From Cytophagaceae bacterium (GTDB taxonomy: Bacteria > Bacteroidota > Bacteroidia > Cytophagales > Cytophagaceae), in the NCBI GenBank assembly GCA_025454925.1, contig JALONM010000013.1, positions 46,916-110,915 of the forward strand: a DNA stretch of 64,000 nt. Reading direction: 5' to 3'. The notes below the pieces were generated by a model. It was not told the origin of the DNA. It saw nothing but the letters and a program-made list of their open reading frames with translations, and ran no database searches. Of this stretch, positions 10,187 through 18,626 are shown one piece after another; positions within the stretch are counted from its first letter, which is position 1; the number at the start of each line of letters is the position of its first letter. The position numbers and the translations under genes are program-made.

Positions 10187-11467
10187 ATGACCGATAAGAA
10201 AATAATTGTCTTGTTGAAAGGAGTAGTAGCCCTGTTGATTTTCTTACCTGCTGAATGGATGCTGGCACAGAGTAAACGCTTACAAAAGGCAGAAGCTTAT
10301 TTTCAGGTAAGAGAGTATGCCAGCGCTGCCGAATACTTTGATATATGCCCAAAGAAAGATTCTGTAACCTTCAATAAAATTGCTTATTGCCAGATGATGT
10401 GCGGTAAGGTGCAGCAAGCGGAAACGTCGTATCGGACGTTTATAAACAAGCATCAGCAACCGGATACCAATATGTATCATTTCGCTTTAACCTTAAAGCG
10501 AAATAAAAAATACCAGGAGGCTAAATCCTATTTCCAGCAACTTTCCAGGCATGCACCGCTCGACAAACATTTTTCAGAACAATTGTTGAGCTGTGATTCG
10601 GCTTTCTACTGGGAAAAAAATCCTGCTCCGTATGTAGTCAGCAACCTCGAGAAAATAAATTCAGAATTTTCGGATGTCACCGCTGTGCCTCATCTCGGAA
10701 TCTTATACTTCGCCTCCAATCGGGAGTCTACGATGATTCGAAAAAAGTCCGACATGACTTCGGATCCATATTTTAATATTTTAACAGCGCGTTTTGATAG
10801 CGCCTCGTTCAAGCTTTCATATCCAAAGCCATTGAAAGGTCCTGTCAATACGGACGCACACGAATTAGCACCTACGTTTTCCGCCGATGGTAAGCAACTG
10901 TTTTTTACACACTGCGATGAAAATTTAAAATTAGGTTCTAATTATTCTCGCAAATTAAAATTATATGCCTCTGAATGGAAAGAAGAACAATGGGGCAAAC
11001 CCAATACGTTTATTTTTAATGACAGTTCTTGTTCCTATGCCCATCCGTGCATGAGCAGTGATGGAAAATTATTTTTCTTCACGGCCAATCTGAAGGGAGG
11101 TTTTGGGGGAGCCGATATATATGCCTGCCTGCGTATTGAAGGAAAATGGACCAGCCCAATTAATCTTGGTCCAGGCATCAATACGCCGGGCGACGAACTC
11201 TATCCGTTTTACCATGTCGCCTCCGGGAAATTATTTTTTGCCTCCAACTATCACACGGGGATGGGTGGTTTTGATCTTTTTGAAGCCCGTGAACAAGAAG
11301 GAGAATGGATGCACGTGAGAAATTTGGGTGTGCCTTTCAATTCGCCCGACGACGATTTTGCCTTATTTTTCAATCACGACTTTTCGTATGCATTCCTGTC
11401 CTCAAACCGCGCTGGTGGCATAGGGAAAGAGGATGTATATATGCTGAAGAAAAAAGACCTACCATAA
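10187..11467 (+). CDS. TPR and PD40 beta-propeller periplasmic protein without OmpA domain
   Basis: Third gene of the T9SS cargo module, 44 bases after the PorP/SprF gene. It has a signal peptide (KGVVALLIFLPAEWMLAQS), a TPR-like helical part (about residues 28-125) and then WD40-like PD40 blades (FSADGKQLFFTHC, MSSDGKLFFFTANLKGGFGGADIY, GKLFFASNYHTGMGGFDLF, FLSSNRAGGIGKEDVY). In many Bacteroidota such modules the protein continues into a peptidoglycan-binding OmpA domain; this one stops after the last blade at 426 residues. It is probably a periplasmic partner of the barrel. The missing C-terminus may be natural or a truncation. Confidence 0.8.
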   Translation: MTDKKIIVLLKGVVALLIFLPAEWMLAQSKRLQKAEAYFQVREYASAAEYFDICPKKDSVTFNKIAYCQMMCGKVQQAETSYRTFINKHQQPDTNMYHFALTLKRNKKYQEAKSYFQQLSRHAPLDKHFSEQLLSCDSAFYWEKNPAPYVVSNLEKINSEFSDVTAVPHLGILYFASNRESTMIRKKSDMTSDPYFNILTARFDSASFKLSYPKPLKGPVNTDAHELAPTFSADGKQLFFTHCDENLKLGSNYSRKLKLYASEWKEEQWGKPNTFIFNDSSCSYAHPCMSSDGKLFFFTANLKGGFGGADIYACLRIEGKWTSPINLGPGINTPGDELYPFYHVASGKLFFASNYHTGMGGFDLFEAREQEGEWMHVRNLGVPFNSPDDDFALFFNHDFSYAFLSSNRAGGIGKEDVYMLKKKDLP

Positions 11468-11529
11468 TCTTATGGCGGATAAAAGCAGAGCAATTCCGCA
11501 TACGTGAAGTTTTATTCTTCTCTTCAAGT

Positions 11530-11795
11530 TTAAAATTATTCTTATTTCAATTCATCGCTGTGCTTGCGATTGTAAGGTAATGAGCCAAGCGTTAATCCAT
11601 CTTGGATCTCCTCAAAACGGAAATCTAAGCATTCAACTGTTCAATGCTGCCGGAAGTGTAGTTTAATCAGAAAAATCATTTGTTAGCGGTTCCGAATTTG
11701 TTTTGGATCGACTGGAATTTATAAAACCAGGTATCTATCAATTGTCCATAGTTGGAGAAAACAGAAGTTTCACTTCTCGTTTGGTTAAACCCTAA
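11530..11795 (+). pseudogene. Relic of a T9SS type A cargo gene (signal-peptide-like end plus sorting domain)
   Basis: From 11580 to 11795 the frame reads a recognisable Por secretion-system tail: NGNLSIQLFNAAGSVV, an in-frame TAA at 11664-11666, then GSEFVLDRLEFIKPGIYQLSI and a final FTSRLVKP before a TAA. This matches the pattern of type A sorting domains (strand, LFNxxG, L..L..GIY.L.I, ..RLV). The expected 'NPS' motif is in a neighbouring frame (SVNPSWISS, 11588-11614), pointing to a frameshift as well. Just before it, 11530-11577 encodes LKLFLFQFIAVLAIVR, which resembles a signal peptide without a start codon. The cargo body seems to be deleted. Confidence 0.6.
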
Positions 11796-11825
11796 TTTGT
11801 CAATAGAAATTCTTCTATTGACAAA
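11796..11825. terminator. 13-bp perfect inverted repeat after the cargo relic
   Basis: TTTGTCAATAGAA and its exact complement surround a 4-base spacer. It starts one base after the stop codon of the sorting-domain relic, so it is probably that dead gene's former terminator. It lacks a long T-run. Confidence 0.55.
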
Positions 11826-11880
11826 CGACTAATAAAATCAAGGGCTTTTGAAGGAATCGAATAAAAGAAATTCTTTTCTA

Positions 11881-12019
11881 AGCCCATGATTTTCTAAGTC
11901 GGGATTACCGACCATGGATCTACGATCCATGAGCTTTCTCAATAGTGCGCTTCGCTTCTATACGATCCATGAGCTTTCTCAATAGTGCGCTTCGCTTCTA
12001 TTGAGAAAAGCCGGTTAAA
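11881..12019 (+). repeat. Dispersed intergenic repeat, copy 2, with internal 40-bp tandem duplication
   Basis: Same family as 1283-1380. The core has a perfect inverted repeat CATGGATC-TAC-GATCCATG. A 40-base unit is present twice without a mismatch, at 11921-11960 and 11961-12000. The second unit forms a perfect 11-bp hairpin with the sequence after it (TTTCTCAATAG with CTATTGAGAAA). An exact duplication implies a recent event. Confidence 0.75.
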
Positions 12020-12053
12020 CAATAATGCTTACACACTAATTCAATAAGATTTG

Positions 12054-12090
12054 AAACAGATAACCAACTATGGTTATCTGTTTTCTTTTA
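12054..12090 (+). terminator. Terminator-like hairpin in non-coding region
   Basis: A 12-bp perfect stem (AAACAGATAACC with GGTTATCTGTTT) around a 6-base loop, followed by TTCTTTTA. It has the form of an intrinsic terminator on the plus strand, but no intact gene precedes it closely; it may terminate a lost gene or a small RNA from the repeat. Confidence 0.6.
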
Positions 12091-12378
12091 ATCCAACCTT
12101 GAGTTGGCTATAAGGTTAAATTCGTGATTTTTATGTAAGGCTTTCTTAATGTCACCAATCTCATTCGTTCCGCAAGAACCTCAACCATTAACTCTTGTCT
12201 GAGTAAACGAATTTCCATTATTCCTTAACTCTCCTGTTGCAACTGCCTTCAATTCTTAGTAGGTTTGAATACGACAAAACAACCTTCTGAAAAGCAGGAA
12301 AGCATGGTCGTAGATCGAAGGTTATACTTCTAAACGATCGTCTATAAATAGATCAAATGTTAATCTTAATTGTAAAGT

Positions 12379-13305
12379 ATGAGTTTAGTTATTGTTGGAT
12401 CGGTAGCCTTTGATGCTATTGAAACTCCATTTGGTAAAACCGACAAAATTGTGGGCGGAGCAGCGACCTATATTAGTTTGGCTGCCTCACGATTTGTAAA
12501 ACAATCGAAATTGGTAGCAGTAGTAGGGGGTGATTTTCCTAAACAAGATATCGAAATGCTGCGTCAGCACGGCGTTGTAACCGAAGGCTTGCAAATAAAA
12601 GAAAACGAAAAAACCTTTTTCTGGAGCGGAAAATATCACAACGACATGAATAGTCGCGATACGCTGGTGACTGAACTAAATGTGTTGGGTTCTTTTGATC
12701 CTATCCTACCAGCCTCGTATCAGGATTGCGAGTATTTAATGTTAGGAAATCTTTCCCCTGACGTACAAAGCTCCGTTATTGAACGCCTGCAAAAACGTCC
12801 TAAGCTGATTGTGATGGACACAATGAATTTCTGGATGGAAATTGCGCTTCCTGCCTTGCAGAAGACGTTGACCATGGTCGACGTGCTTTCTATTAACGAC
12901 GAAGAAGCTCGGCAACTTTCCGGCGAGTATTCCCTGGTAAAAGCCGCCCGTAAAATTCTTTCGATGGGTCCTCGGTATTTAATAATTAAAAAGGGAGAGC
13001 ATGGAGCGTTATTGTTCCACGAAGATCAGGTATTCTTCGCTCCGGCCTTGCCGCTGGAAGAGGTATTCGATCCTACAGGTGCTGGCGATACATTTGCTGG
13101 TGGATTCATCGGGTACCTGGCCAGTACCGGGGATGTATCCTTTAATAATATGAAGCGTGCCATCATCCATGGTTCTGCCTTGGCTTCTTTCTGCGTAGAG
13201 AAATTCGGAACCGAACGCCTCAAGGAAGTAAGCGAACAAGAACTGGACGATCGCCTGCAAGACTTTATAGAATTGGTGCAATTCGAAATTAAAATAAAAG
13301 CCTAA
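12379..13305 (+). CDS. PfkB-family carbohydrate kinase
   Basis: ATP-dependent sugar or nucleoside kinase of the ribokinase fold. The N-terminal glycine motif GGAATYISLAAS (about residues 28-39) contacts substrate, and the second signature DPTGAGDTFAGGF (residues 231-243) holds the catalytic base Asp237 and the anion hole. The 308-residue length is typical. The motif VMDTMNFWME and the preserved small lid are common in Bacteroidota members annotated only as sugar kinase. The specific substrate cannot be read from the sequence. It is monocistronic, sharing a bidirectional terminator with the convergent gene. Confidence 0.9.
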   Translation: MSLVIVGSVAFDAIETPFGKTDKIVGGAATYISLAASRFVKQSKLVAVVGGDFPKQDIEMLRQHGVVTEGLQIKENEKTFFWSGKYHNDMNSRDTLVTELNVLGSFDPILPASYQDCEYLMLGNLSPDVQSSVIERLQKRPKLIVMDTMNFWMEIALPALQKTLTMVDVLSINDEEARQLSGEYSLVKAARKILSMGPRYLIIKKGEHGALLFHEDQVFFAPALPLEEVFDPTGAGDTFAGGFIGYLASTGDVSFNNMKRAIIHGSALASFCVEKFGTERLKEVSEQELDDRLQDFIELVQFEIKIKA

Positions 13306-13318
13306 GTTCACTCTTAGA

Positions 13319-13378
13319 TTGAGTCATAAAAAAAGCGTTATGAATTTTCATAACGCTTTTTTTATGACTCAATTTTTT
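13319..13378. terminator. Bidirectional terminator with 26-bp perfect stem
   Basis: Two 26-base arms (13319-13344 and 13347-13372) are exact complements around a 2-base spacer. Inside are A7/T7 tracts flanking GCGTTATGAA and its complement, so each strand presents a hairpin followed by T. It sits between the convergent PfkB and barrel genes. Confidence 0.9.
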
Positions 13379-13386
13379 AAACCGGC

Positions 13387-14247
13387 TTACTTCTTGGGTT
13401 CTTCTTCCTCTTCGGTTACCGTTTCTTGGTTTGTGCCATTCTGTTCCTCACTGTTTTCGGGAGGTGTAGAGCCTTCAGGCAAACTATCTTCCGATTCTTC
13501 CGGAGGAGGGGCAGGCTTATCTTTTTTCTTTCTCCATTCCTGGTGCTCCTGGCGATTTGGATTTGGAGGAGGAGGTTCAGATTTCAGTTTCAGTTTTCCT
13601 TTCGGTGCCCAAGGTGAAAACTGCACCGTAAATTGAATCAGTGCATACGCATCTGGTCCTCCTTTTTTTAAACCATCCAACCGGTCGGAGAACATAAAGT
13701 GGTGAGAAAACCCAGCGTGCAGGGATAAGCGCTGAGAAAAATCATAGGAATAATTAAGACCAACAGGAAATGAGAGGCCAAAGCGGCCATACCTCAGGAT
13801 ACTGGCACCGTAAGTAAGGTAGAATTTATTTTTCCTGAATTTTTTTCTATCTCTGGAAATGCGCACAATGTCATCGAGGAGATAAAATCTACCATACAGA
13901 TCAAAGCCCAATACATTTCCAGAATAAGAATAATTGAAAGCACTGTCGCTGTAAGTAGAGCGAAAACTCGTGTACCGCACTTGCAAGCCATACACGCAGC
14001 GTGGCCATACTTTGTAATTGGCACCACCAGCAAAACTAAAGCCAGGAGAACTGCTGTAAAAACCTTCGGAGTAGTCGCCCCGGTACAAAGAAGGCCCAAG
14101 ACCTACTGTAAATGCGATTGGCCCGCGGTAATAATACGAATCAAAAAAACCGGAATATTCGCGTTTGGTTTTGAATTGAGCTTGCAGCGAAAAGGAGAGC
14201 ACCAGCCATACTGTTACCACACCCGCTAGCCATTGTTGCCTGCGCAT
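13387..14247 (-). CDS. Outer-membrane beta-barrel protein with charged proline-rich tail
   Basis: The signal peptide (residues 1-24, VWLVLSFSLQAQF) is followed by alternating aromatic/polar strands typical of an 8-10-strand PorT/OMP_b-brl-like barrel (YYRGPIAFTVGLGPSLYRGDY, GGANYKVWPRCVYGLQVRYTSF, FYLTYGASILRYGRFGLSFPVG, YALIQFTVQFSPW). After the last strand, about residues 212-286 form a disordered tail rich in Pro, Glu and Lys that ends EEEEEPKK. Barrel proteins usually end at an aromatic C-terminal residue for assembly, so an 70-residue acidic tail is unusual. Precise function unknown. The next gene in the same direction, upstream, is the RsbW-like ATPase. Confidence 0.75.
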   Translation of the reverse strand: MRRQQWLAGVVTVWLVLSFSLQAQFKTKREYSGFFDSYYYRGPIAFTVGLGPSLYRGDYSEGFYSSSPGFSFAGGANYKVWPRCVYGLQVRYTSFRSTYSDSAFNYSYSGNVLGFDLYGRFYLLDDIVRISRDRKKFRKNKFYLTYGASILRYGRFGLSFPVGLNYSYDFSQRLSLHAGFSHHFMFSDRLDGLKKGGPDAYALIQFTVQFSPWAPKGKLKLKSEPPPPNPNRQEHQEWRKKKDKPAPPPEESEDSLPEGSTPPENSEEQNGTNQETVTEEEEEPKK

Positions 14248-14267
14248 AAGCGATGCTTTGGAAGAAT

Positions 14268-14696
14268 TTAGTTAAAATAAAAAGTCATCTCAGATACACG
14301 TCCTTCTTTCGAGAATTTCACCTCATCCGACAATTGACGCATCAGGAATATTCCTCGTCCTCCCAGTTTTTCAATATTCTCGGGAGCCGTAGGATCGGGT
14401 AAGGCATCTGGATCAAAACCTGGACCTTCATCTTCCACAATGAACTTCACAAGATTGTCTTCGTAAATAGCGGTGAGCGTAACGTATTTGTTCTTATCAG
14501 AAGCATTGCCATGCTTGATGGCATTGTTTACCGATTCGGTGACTGCCACCATGATGTTTCCATAAATGTCATCGTCGATGTTGTATTTTTCTTTGACATT
14601 ATCAATGAAACTTTCAACGATACGAATGTTATCGGCAATCGATGGAATCTGTATCCTTATGGACTTCATGCTTGTATTCATTTGTATTACCGGCAC
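14268..14696 (-). CDS. RsbW/SpoIIAB-like histidine-kinase-fold ATP-binding protein
   Basis: Small GHKL ATPase, the kind that acts as an anti-sigma factor or serine kinase on STAS antagonists. The N box reads AVTESVNNAIKHGNA, G1 is DEGPGFDP, and the GRGIFLMRQLSDEV block forms the ATP lid. At 142 residues it is a stand-alone domain. Starts at 14681 or 14669 (MKSIRIQIPS) are equally possible; the latter fits the family N-terminus better. No STAS-domain partner or matching sigma factor lies beside it, so its target is unknown. Confidence 0.85.
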   Translation of the reverse strand: MPVIQMNTSMKSIRIQIPSIADNIRIVESFIDNVKEKYNIDDDIYGNIMVAVTESVNNAIKHGNASDKNKYVTLTAIYEDNLVKFIVEDEGPGFDPDALPDPTAPENIEKLGGRGIFLMRQLSDEVKFSKEGRVSEMTFYFN

Positions 14697-14885
14697 TGAT
14701 TCCGGTAAAAAGTTTATTCATCTCAAGAGCCTATATCAAGGCTTACCTGTTAAAAGCAATTTCCTGCCTGTTGCTATTTGCAAAAAGTTCCGGATGTTTC
14801 AGGCATACAGCCGGGCTTGATTTTTAAATTAAGCATTTAAACGTAGAACGTTTTCAAATGCCTTGTAAATATAGAGGATTCTATA

Positions 14886-17800
14886 TTATTTTTCCAATAG
14901 TTGGAAATATTCGTTTACCTCTTTTCTGTAATAGGGGGTAAGTGCCGGCGGCACCGTTTTAAGTAAATCTACCTGTTTTTCCTTGGCTTTAAGATATTTT
15001 TCCAAGGCCGGAGGAAGTTGATTTTCAATTTCTTTAGCGCTCTGGGCCTCTCTCTGAGGGTCTATTTCGCGTTCTTTAGCAGCTTTTTCAGATTCCAAAA
15101 GGCGAGTAAGTATTTCCTGCTGGCGATAAAGCGTCTCCTGGTTAAGTCTTTTATTCACGAGGTCTTTCTCCGTTTCCTCCATCATTTTTTTAATTTCGGA
15201 GAGTTGATTTCCCCCTTCTTTTCCGCCCTCGTTCTTACCATTTTGTTCCAGTTGCTTTAGGGCTTTTCGTATCATTTCCTGTTGAGCAGCTAATTTAGCT
15301 AACTCCTCCGACAATTCACGGCCTTGTTTTTTGCCATTTTTAAGATCCTGCATTTGCTGGTTGAGCTGCTTTTGCATTTGTCCTAAGCCAGGATTTTTGT
15401 TTTTACCTGGTTTCTTGCACATGGCTCCTCCCTGCATTTTGGCATCGGCCATTTGTTGTTGCATTTGCTTCATAGCGTCGTTGAGCATCAACGCCAGATT
15501 ATTTATAGAAGTCATGGCAAATTGTTGCTTTCCTGCTGCTATATCGCTTCTTCGTGCCCGTATCGCCGTCATGCTTTCATCCATGTACCCCTTCATGGTA
15601 CGAACTTCTCTGGTAACAAAAGCACGTATGGCAAATACACGCTTGGCCAGGGCCATCAGACTGTCTTCGATTACTTTGCTATCGTCTTTCAGCTTCAGCT
15701 GCTTTTGACTTAATTGAATATAGCGGGGATCGGCCTGATTTACTTTTTTAAAATCCTTCATCAGTGCTTCCTGTTCGTGCGACAGCGTGATCAGGTTTTC
15801 CAGGATGGCGCGCAGATCGTCCAGGTTTTCCTGGGCCTGATCTTCCATCATCTGCTGTTTCATCTTCTCCATCTTGTTGGCCATTTCTTTCATTTTATCG
15901 GCGGCCTCCTTTTGGGATTTTGATGCCTTTTGCTTTTGGTTATTCCCCAATTGCTGCTTGCTATCTTCCTGTTTCTGGTCTACGGATTGCTGATCTTCTT
16001 CGGAGGCTGGCTCAGGATTCTTTTCATCCAGCTTTTCATTCAGCTCCTTCATATCCTTCAGGTCTTCTTTCACCTGCTTAAATTCTTCCTGTAACTTTTG
16101 CTGTTGTTCTTCCAACTGTTTGTTGTCGGCGTTTTTATCCTGTGTTTTCTGCGAAAGTTCTTCTTGTTTTTCGGCCAGTTTTTGTAGATCCTGGATGGCA
16201 TTGTTCAGTTTTTGTTCGTACTGCAATTGCTTGAACATTTCTAACGTCCTCTCCAGGTCTTGTTTCATGCCTTCATCTTTCTTTTCCATTTTTTCGAGCA
16301 TCTTGTCGATTTCTTCTTTGCTCGCTTTCTGCTCCATCATTTTCCGCAATTCTTCCATCATTTTGCGGGTTTCTTCATCCAGCACCTCATTCATCAATTG
16401 CTGAAGTTCTTTCATTTTCTCATTGAACTGAGGATCCTGGGCGCCAAATTTTTCATTCTTCTCCCTCAACTGATCTTGCTGCTTGCTAAGGTTTTCAAGG
16501 TCTTTCCGCAGCTCATCGTGTTTCTTTAAAATGTTTTCAACTTCTTTGTTTTCTTGCCAGGTTAAGTTTTTCTGATTCTTGATTTTCTCCTGAAGTTTAT
16601 TGATTTCTTTTTGAAGTTGCTTAGTCTTCTCCATCATTTCCTGCATGCTCGATTGGGCCTGACTTGCCGATTCGCTCATACTCTCTTTGAGCGCTTGTTC
16701 ATCCGGTATTTTAAAATCATACACGGGAGACTTGGTACTTTTACTTCCATGCACCCCATCATTGTCCCACACCTGGAGATAATATTCCAGCGTTGTACCA
16801 GGGCTGATTCGAATAGAATCAAGAAGCCAGTTGTATAAAAAACTTTGGTTAGTGGATCGCTTATCAATTGAAATGGTTTTGGAAGCAAATGCACTTTCTT
16901 TTTTATCTTCTTTGTGGCGAAGCCTGTAAAATAGTTTTAAATCGCGAAGGCCATAATCGTCAGAGATCTTGCCGGCAACCGTAATAAAATTAAACAGCAC
17001 CGTGTCGTTGTAGCGCTCCACCTGTAGCTGAGGAGGAAGGTCTTTAACTACTTCCAGCGCGTAACGTATAGGTTCTTTGTTTTGACTCACAGAGTTGCGC
17101 AATTCTATACTGTATTGGTCGTTTTGAAGAATCTTACGCTGAAAAGAGAATTGATTATTGTTCCCCTCCAGCTTTTCCGATTTTTTTTCAGAATCAAAAG
17201 TGATTAAAGCAAAATCGGCGTCGGTAGTTCCAACTTTCCACTGCACCAGGGTTCCTTCAGGAACAAGCAGGTTGCCAGCATTGTGTAGGGTTTCATCGGG
17301 CTTGTTGAGGTAAGTTGGATAATGAAGTTCAGCACGGAAATTTCTAAGGTCAGGCCTGTTGAGAACTTCGAGTGTATAGGTGGAGGAATTAAATCCGGCA
17401 GCCTCGAAATGGAAGCGGGTACTTTTTTGTAAACTGGCAAAGGTATAACTGTACTCGGACGATGATTTGCGTTTCATTCGAAACCGTCGCCCCTCTGCTT
17501 CAATGAACACCTGGTCTGGAATGGCCTTGCCTTTCAATTGCAAGTTCAATTCAAAATCTTCGTTGCGGTAGGTTTTAAGCTGATCTGATTGTAAAAGAAA
17601 TTGAAAAGGCGCTTCTGGCACAAATTCCTGATTGTAATGAAATACCCGGGTAGTTCCTTCGGTAAGCAATTGGGGAACAAACAAGAGCAGCAGGAGCAGG
17701 AGCACTACAGGACCCGCTACCCAGCGAAGATGCCGTTTATTTTCTTTTAAATCTACCGCTTGTGAAAACGGGACAATCGATAAGGATTTGGTTTTTTGCT

Positions 17801-18170
17801 CAATGCTGGCCAGTAAAAGCGCATTTCCACTGGCTTCTTTGCGCAATTGAAGGGTATTAAGCAACTTATCGTCTACCTGAGGAAAATGTTTACCAATGAT
17901 TTGGGCGGCTTCCTCGTCGCTGATGCCTTTGCCAAGATGCAAAAGTTTTTGCACCGGAATAAATACCCAACGATAGGCTGTATATGCCGCAGTGGCTACG
18001 AGCAATCCAAAAAGGCCCAATCGAACAGCACTTGGAAATCGTCCCAGGTACTCAAGTGAAGTAATCACTAAATAAGCACTCAGAACTGTGGCAACAAAAA
18101 AGATACTGCCCCTAATCAGCAGGTTTTGGTAGTATTTCTGTTTAAAGGCTCTAAGTTTTTCTTCCAGCAT
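14886..18170 (-). CDS. DUF4175 family membrane protein with long coiled coils
   Basis: Large envelope protein of unknown function, widespread in Bacteroidota. The N-terminus has hydrophobic segments at about residues 22-42, 50-70 and 150-166, then a periplasmic beta-rich region (about residues 170-480) and a Lys/Glu/Gln-rich coiled-coil region (about 500-1000) with heptad-like runs such as MMEELRKMMEQKASKEE and QQQMADAKMQGG. At 1094 residues it matches the DUF4175 family in length and order. It is followed downstream, with a 190-base gap, by the RsbW-like gene, and lies after the recF/DUF721 pair in the same direction. I infer a structural or scaffold role, with low certainty. Confidence 0.8.
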   Translation of the reverse strand: MLEEKLRAFKQKYYQNLLIRGSIFFVATVLSAYLVITSLEYLGRFPSAVRLGLFGLLVATAAYTAYRWVFIPVQKLLHLGKGISDEEAAQIIGKHFPQVDDKLLNTLQLRKEASGNALLLASIEQKTKSLSIVPFSQAVDLKENKRHLRWVAGPVVLLLLLLLFVPQLLTEGTTRVFHYNQEFVPEAPFQFLLQSDQLKTYRNEDFELNLQLKGKAIPDQVFIEAEGRRFRMKRKSSSEYSYTFASLQKSTRFHFEAAGFNSSTYTLEVLNRPDLRNFRAELHYPTYLNKPDETLHNAGNLLVPEGTLVQWKVGTTDADFALITFDSEKKSEKLEGNNNQFSFQRKILQNDQYSIELRNSVSQNKEPIRYALEVVKDLPPQLQVERYNDTVLFNFITVAGKISDDYGLRDLKLFYRLRHKEDKKESAFASKTISIDKRSTNQSFLYNWLLDSIRISPGTTLEYYLQVWDNDGVHGSKSTKSPVYDFKIPDEQALKESMSESASQAQSSMQEMMEKTKQLQKEINKLQEKIKNQKNLTWQENKEVENILKKHDELRKDLENLSKQQDQLREKNEKFGAQDPQFNEKMKELQQLMNEVLDEETRKMMEELRKMMEQKASKEEIDKMLEKMEKKDEGMKQDLERTLEMFKQLQYEQKLNNAIQDLQKLAEKQEELSQKTQDKNADNKQLEEQQQKLQEEFKQVKEDLKDMKELNEKLDEKNPEPASEEDQQSVDQKQEDSKQQLGNNQKQKASKSQKEAADKMKEMANKMEKMKQQMMEDQAQENLDDLRAILENLITLSHEQEALMKDFKKVNQADPRYIQLSQKQLKLKDDSKVIEDSLMALAKRVFAIRAFVTREVRTMKGYMDESMTAIRARRSDIAAGKQQFAMTSINNLALMLNDAMKQMQQQMADAKMQGGAMCKKPGKNKNPGLGQMQKQLNQQMQDLKNGKKQGRELSEELAKLAAQQEMIRKALKQLEQNGKNEGGKEGGNQLSEIKKMMEETEKDLVNKRLNQETLYRQQEILTRLLESEKAAKEREIDPQREAQSAKEIENQLPPALEKYLKAKEKQVDLLKTVPPALTPYYRKEVNEYFQLLEK

Positions 18171-18305
18171 GGCAATTAGCTTACCTGAGATAACGGCAGG
18201 CAGTTACTAAAAGTATGAAAAATCAAATGGAAAAAAAAGCGGTTTCTCTATTCTCCATCAAAGAATAGTAACTTTTACAGTTGCCGGACAACAAGAAAGG
18301 CTGGA

Positions 18306-18626
18306 TCAGGAAAAAACAATGTCTTCTATAACCGGTTCGGGTACCGATTCATTCAGCAATTGTATCATTTTCTTTTTGGAAAGTGCGAGTTCCTGCCGAA
18401 GCGCGGGAGAATTGAGGCTTACATAGAGGATGCCCTTGTATACACGAAGCCTGGTGGTGCGTTGGGCTATGGGTTTGCCCATGATTTTTTCCCAGTTCTC
18501 AATGACCTGGGTTTCATAAAATTTTTTATCGATATGAAAGGATTTCAGCATTTGTTCAATCGCCTCTTTCAAAGGACTGATGTCCGCCTTTCTGGGCGAA
18601 TTGCGGTGGTTATTTTTCTTGAACAT
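18306..18626 (-). CDS. DUF721 (DciA-like) protein
   Basis: Small basic protein of the DUF721 family, to which the bacterial replicative-helicase loader DciA belongs. Conserved features are the AIEQMLKSFHIDKKF helix, the NWEKIMGKPIAQRTT block (the family's W-x-x-I-x-G), LRVYKGILYVSLNSPALRQEL and a C-terminal IEDIVFS. I start it at 18626 (MFKKNNHRN; 18632 is an alternative) because earlier in-frame codons lie entirely inside recF. It overlaps the recF 3' end by 17 bases, which implies coupled translation. A replication role fits the recF neighbourhood but is inferred. Confidence 0.8.
   Translation of the reverse strand: MFKKNNHRNSPRKADISPLKEAIEQMLKSFHIDKKFYETQVIENWEKIMGKPIAQRTTRLRVYKGILYVSLNSPALRQELALSKKKMIQLLNESVPEPVIEDIVFS

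Larger units (their letters stand above)
11826..12378. other. Non-coding region between the cargo relic and the PfkB gene
   Basis: Both strands are closed by stops in every frame over useful lengths. It contains the second copy of the dispersed repeat (11881-12019), a terminator-like hairpin (12054-12083) and a segment (12303-12325) faintly resembling the repeat core (CATGG, TCGTAGATC). From 12091 to 12378 I see nothing else that I can support, apart from the unrecognised leader of the PfkB gene. Confidence 0.6.

Noticed and set aside
12303..12325. Further copy of the dispersed repeat core
   Set aside because: About 20 bases of similarity only; cannot be separated from chance.
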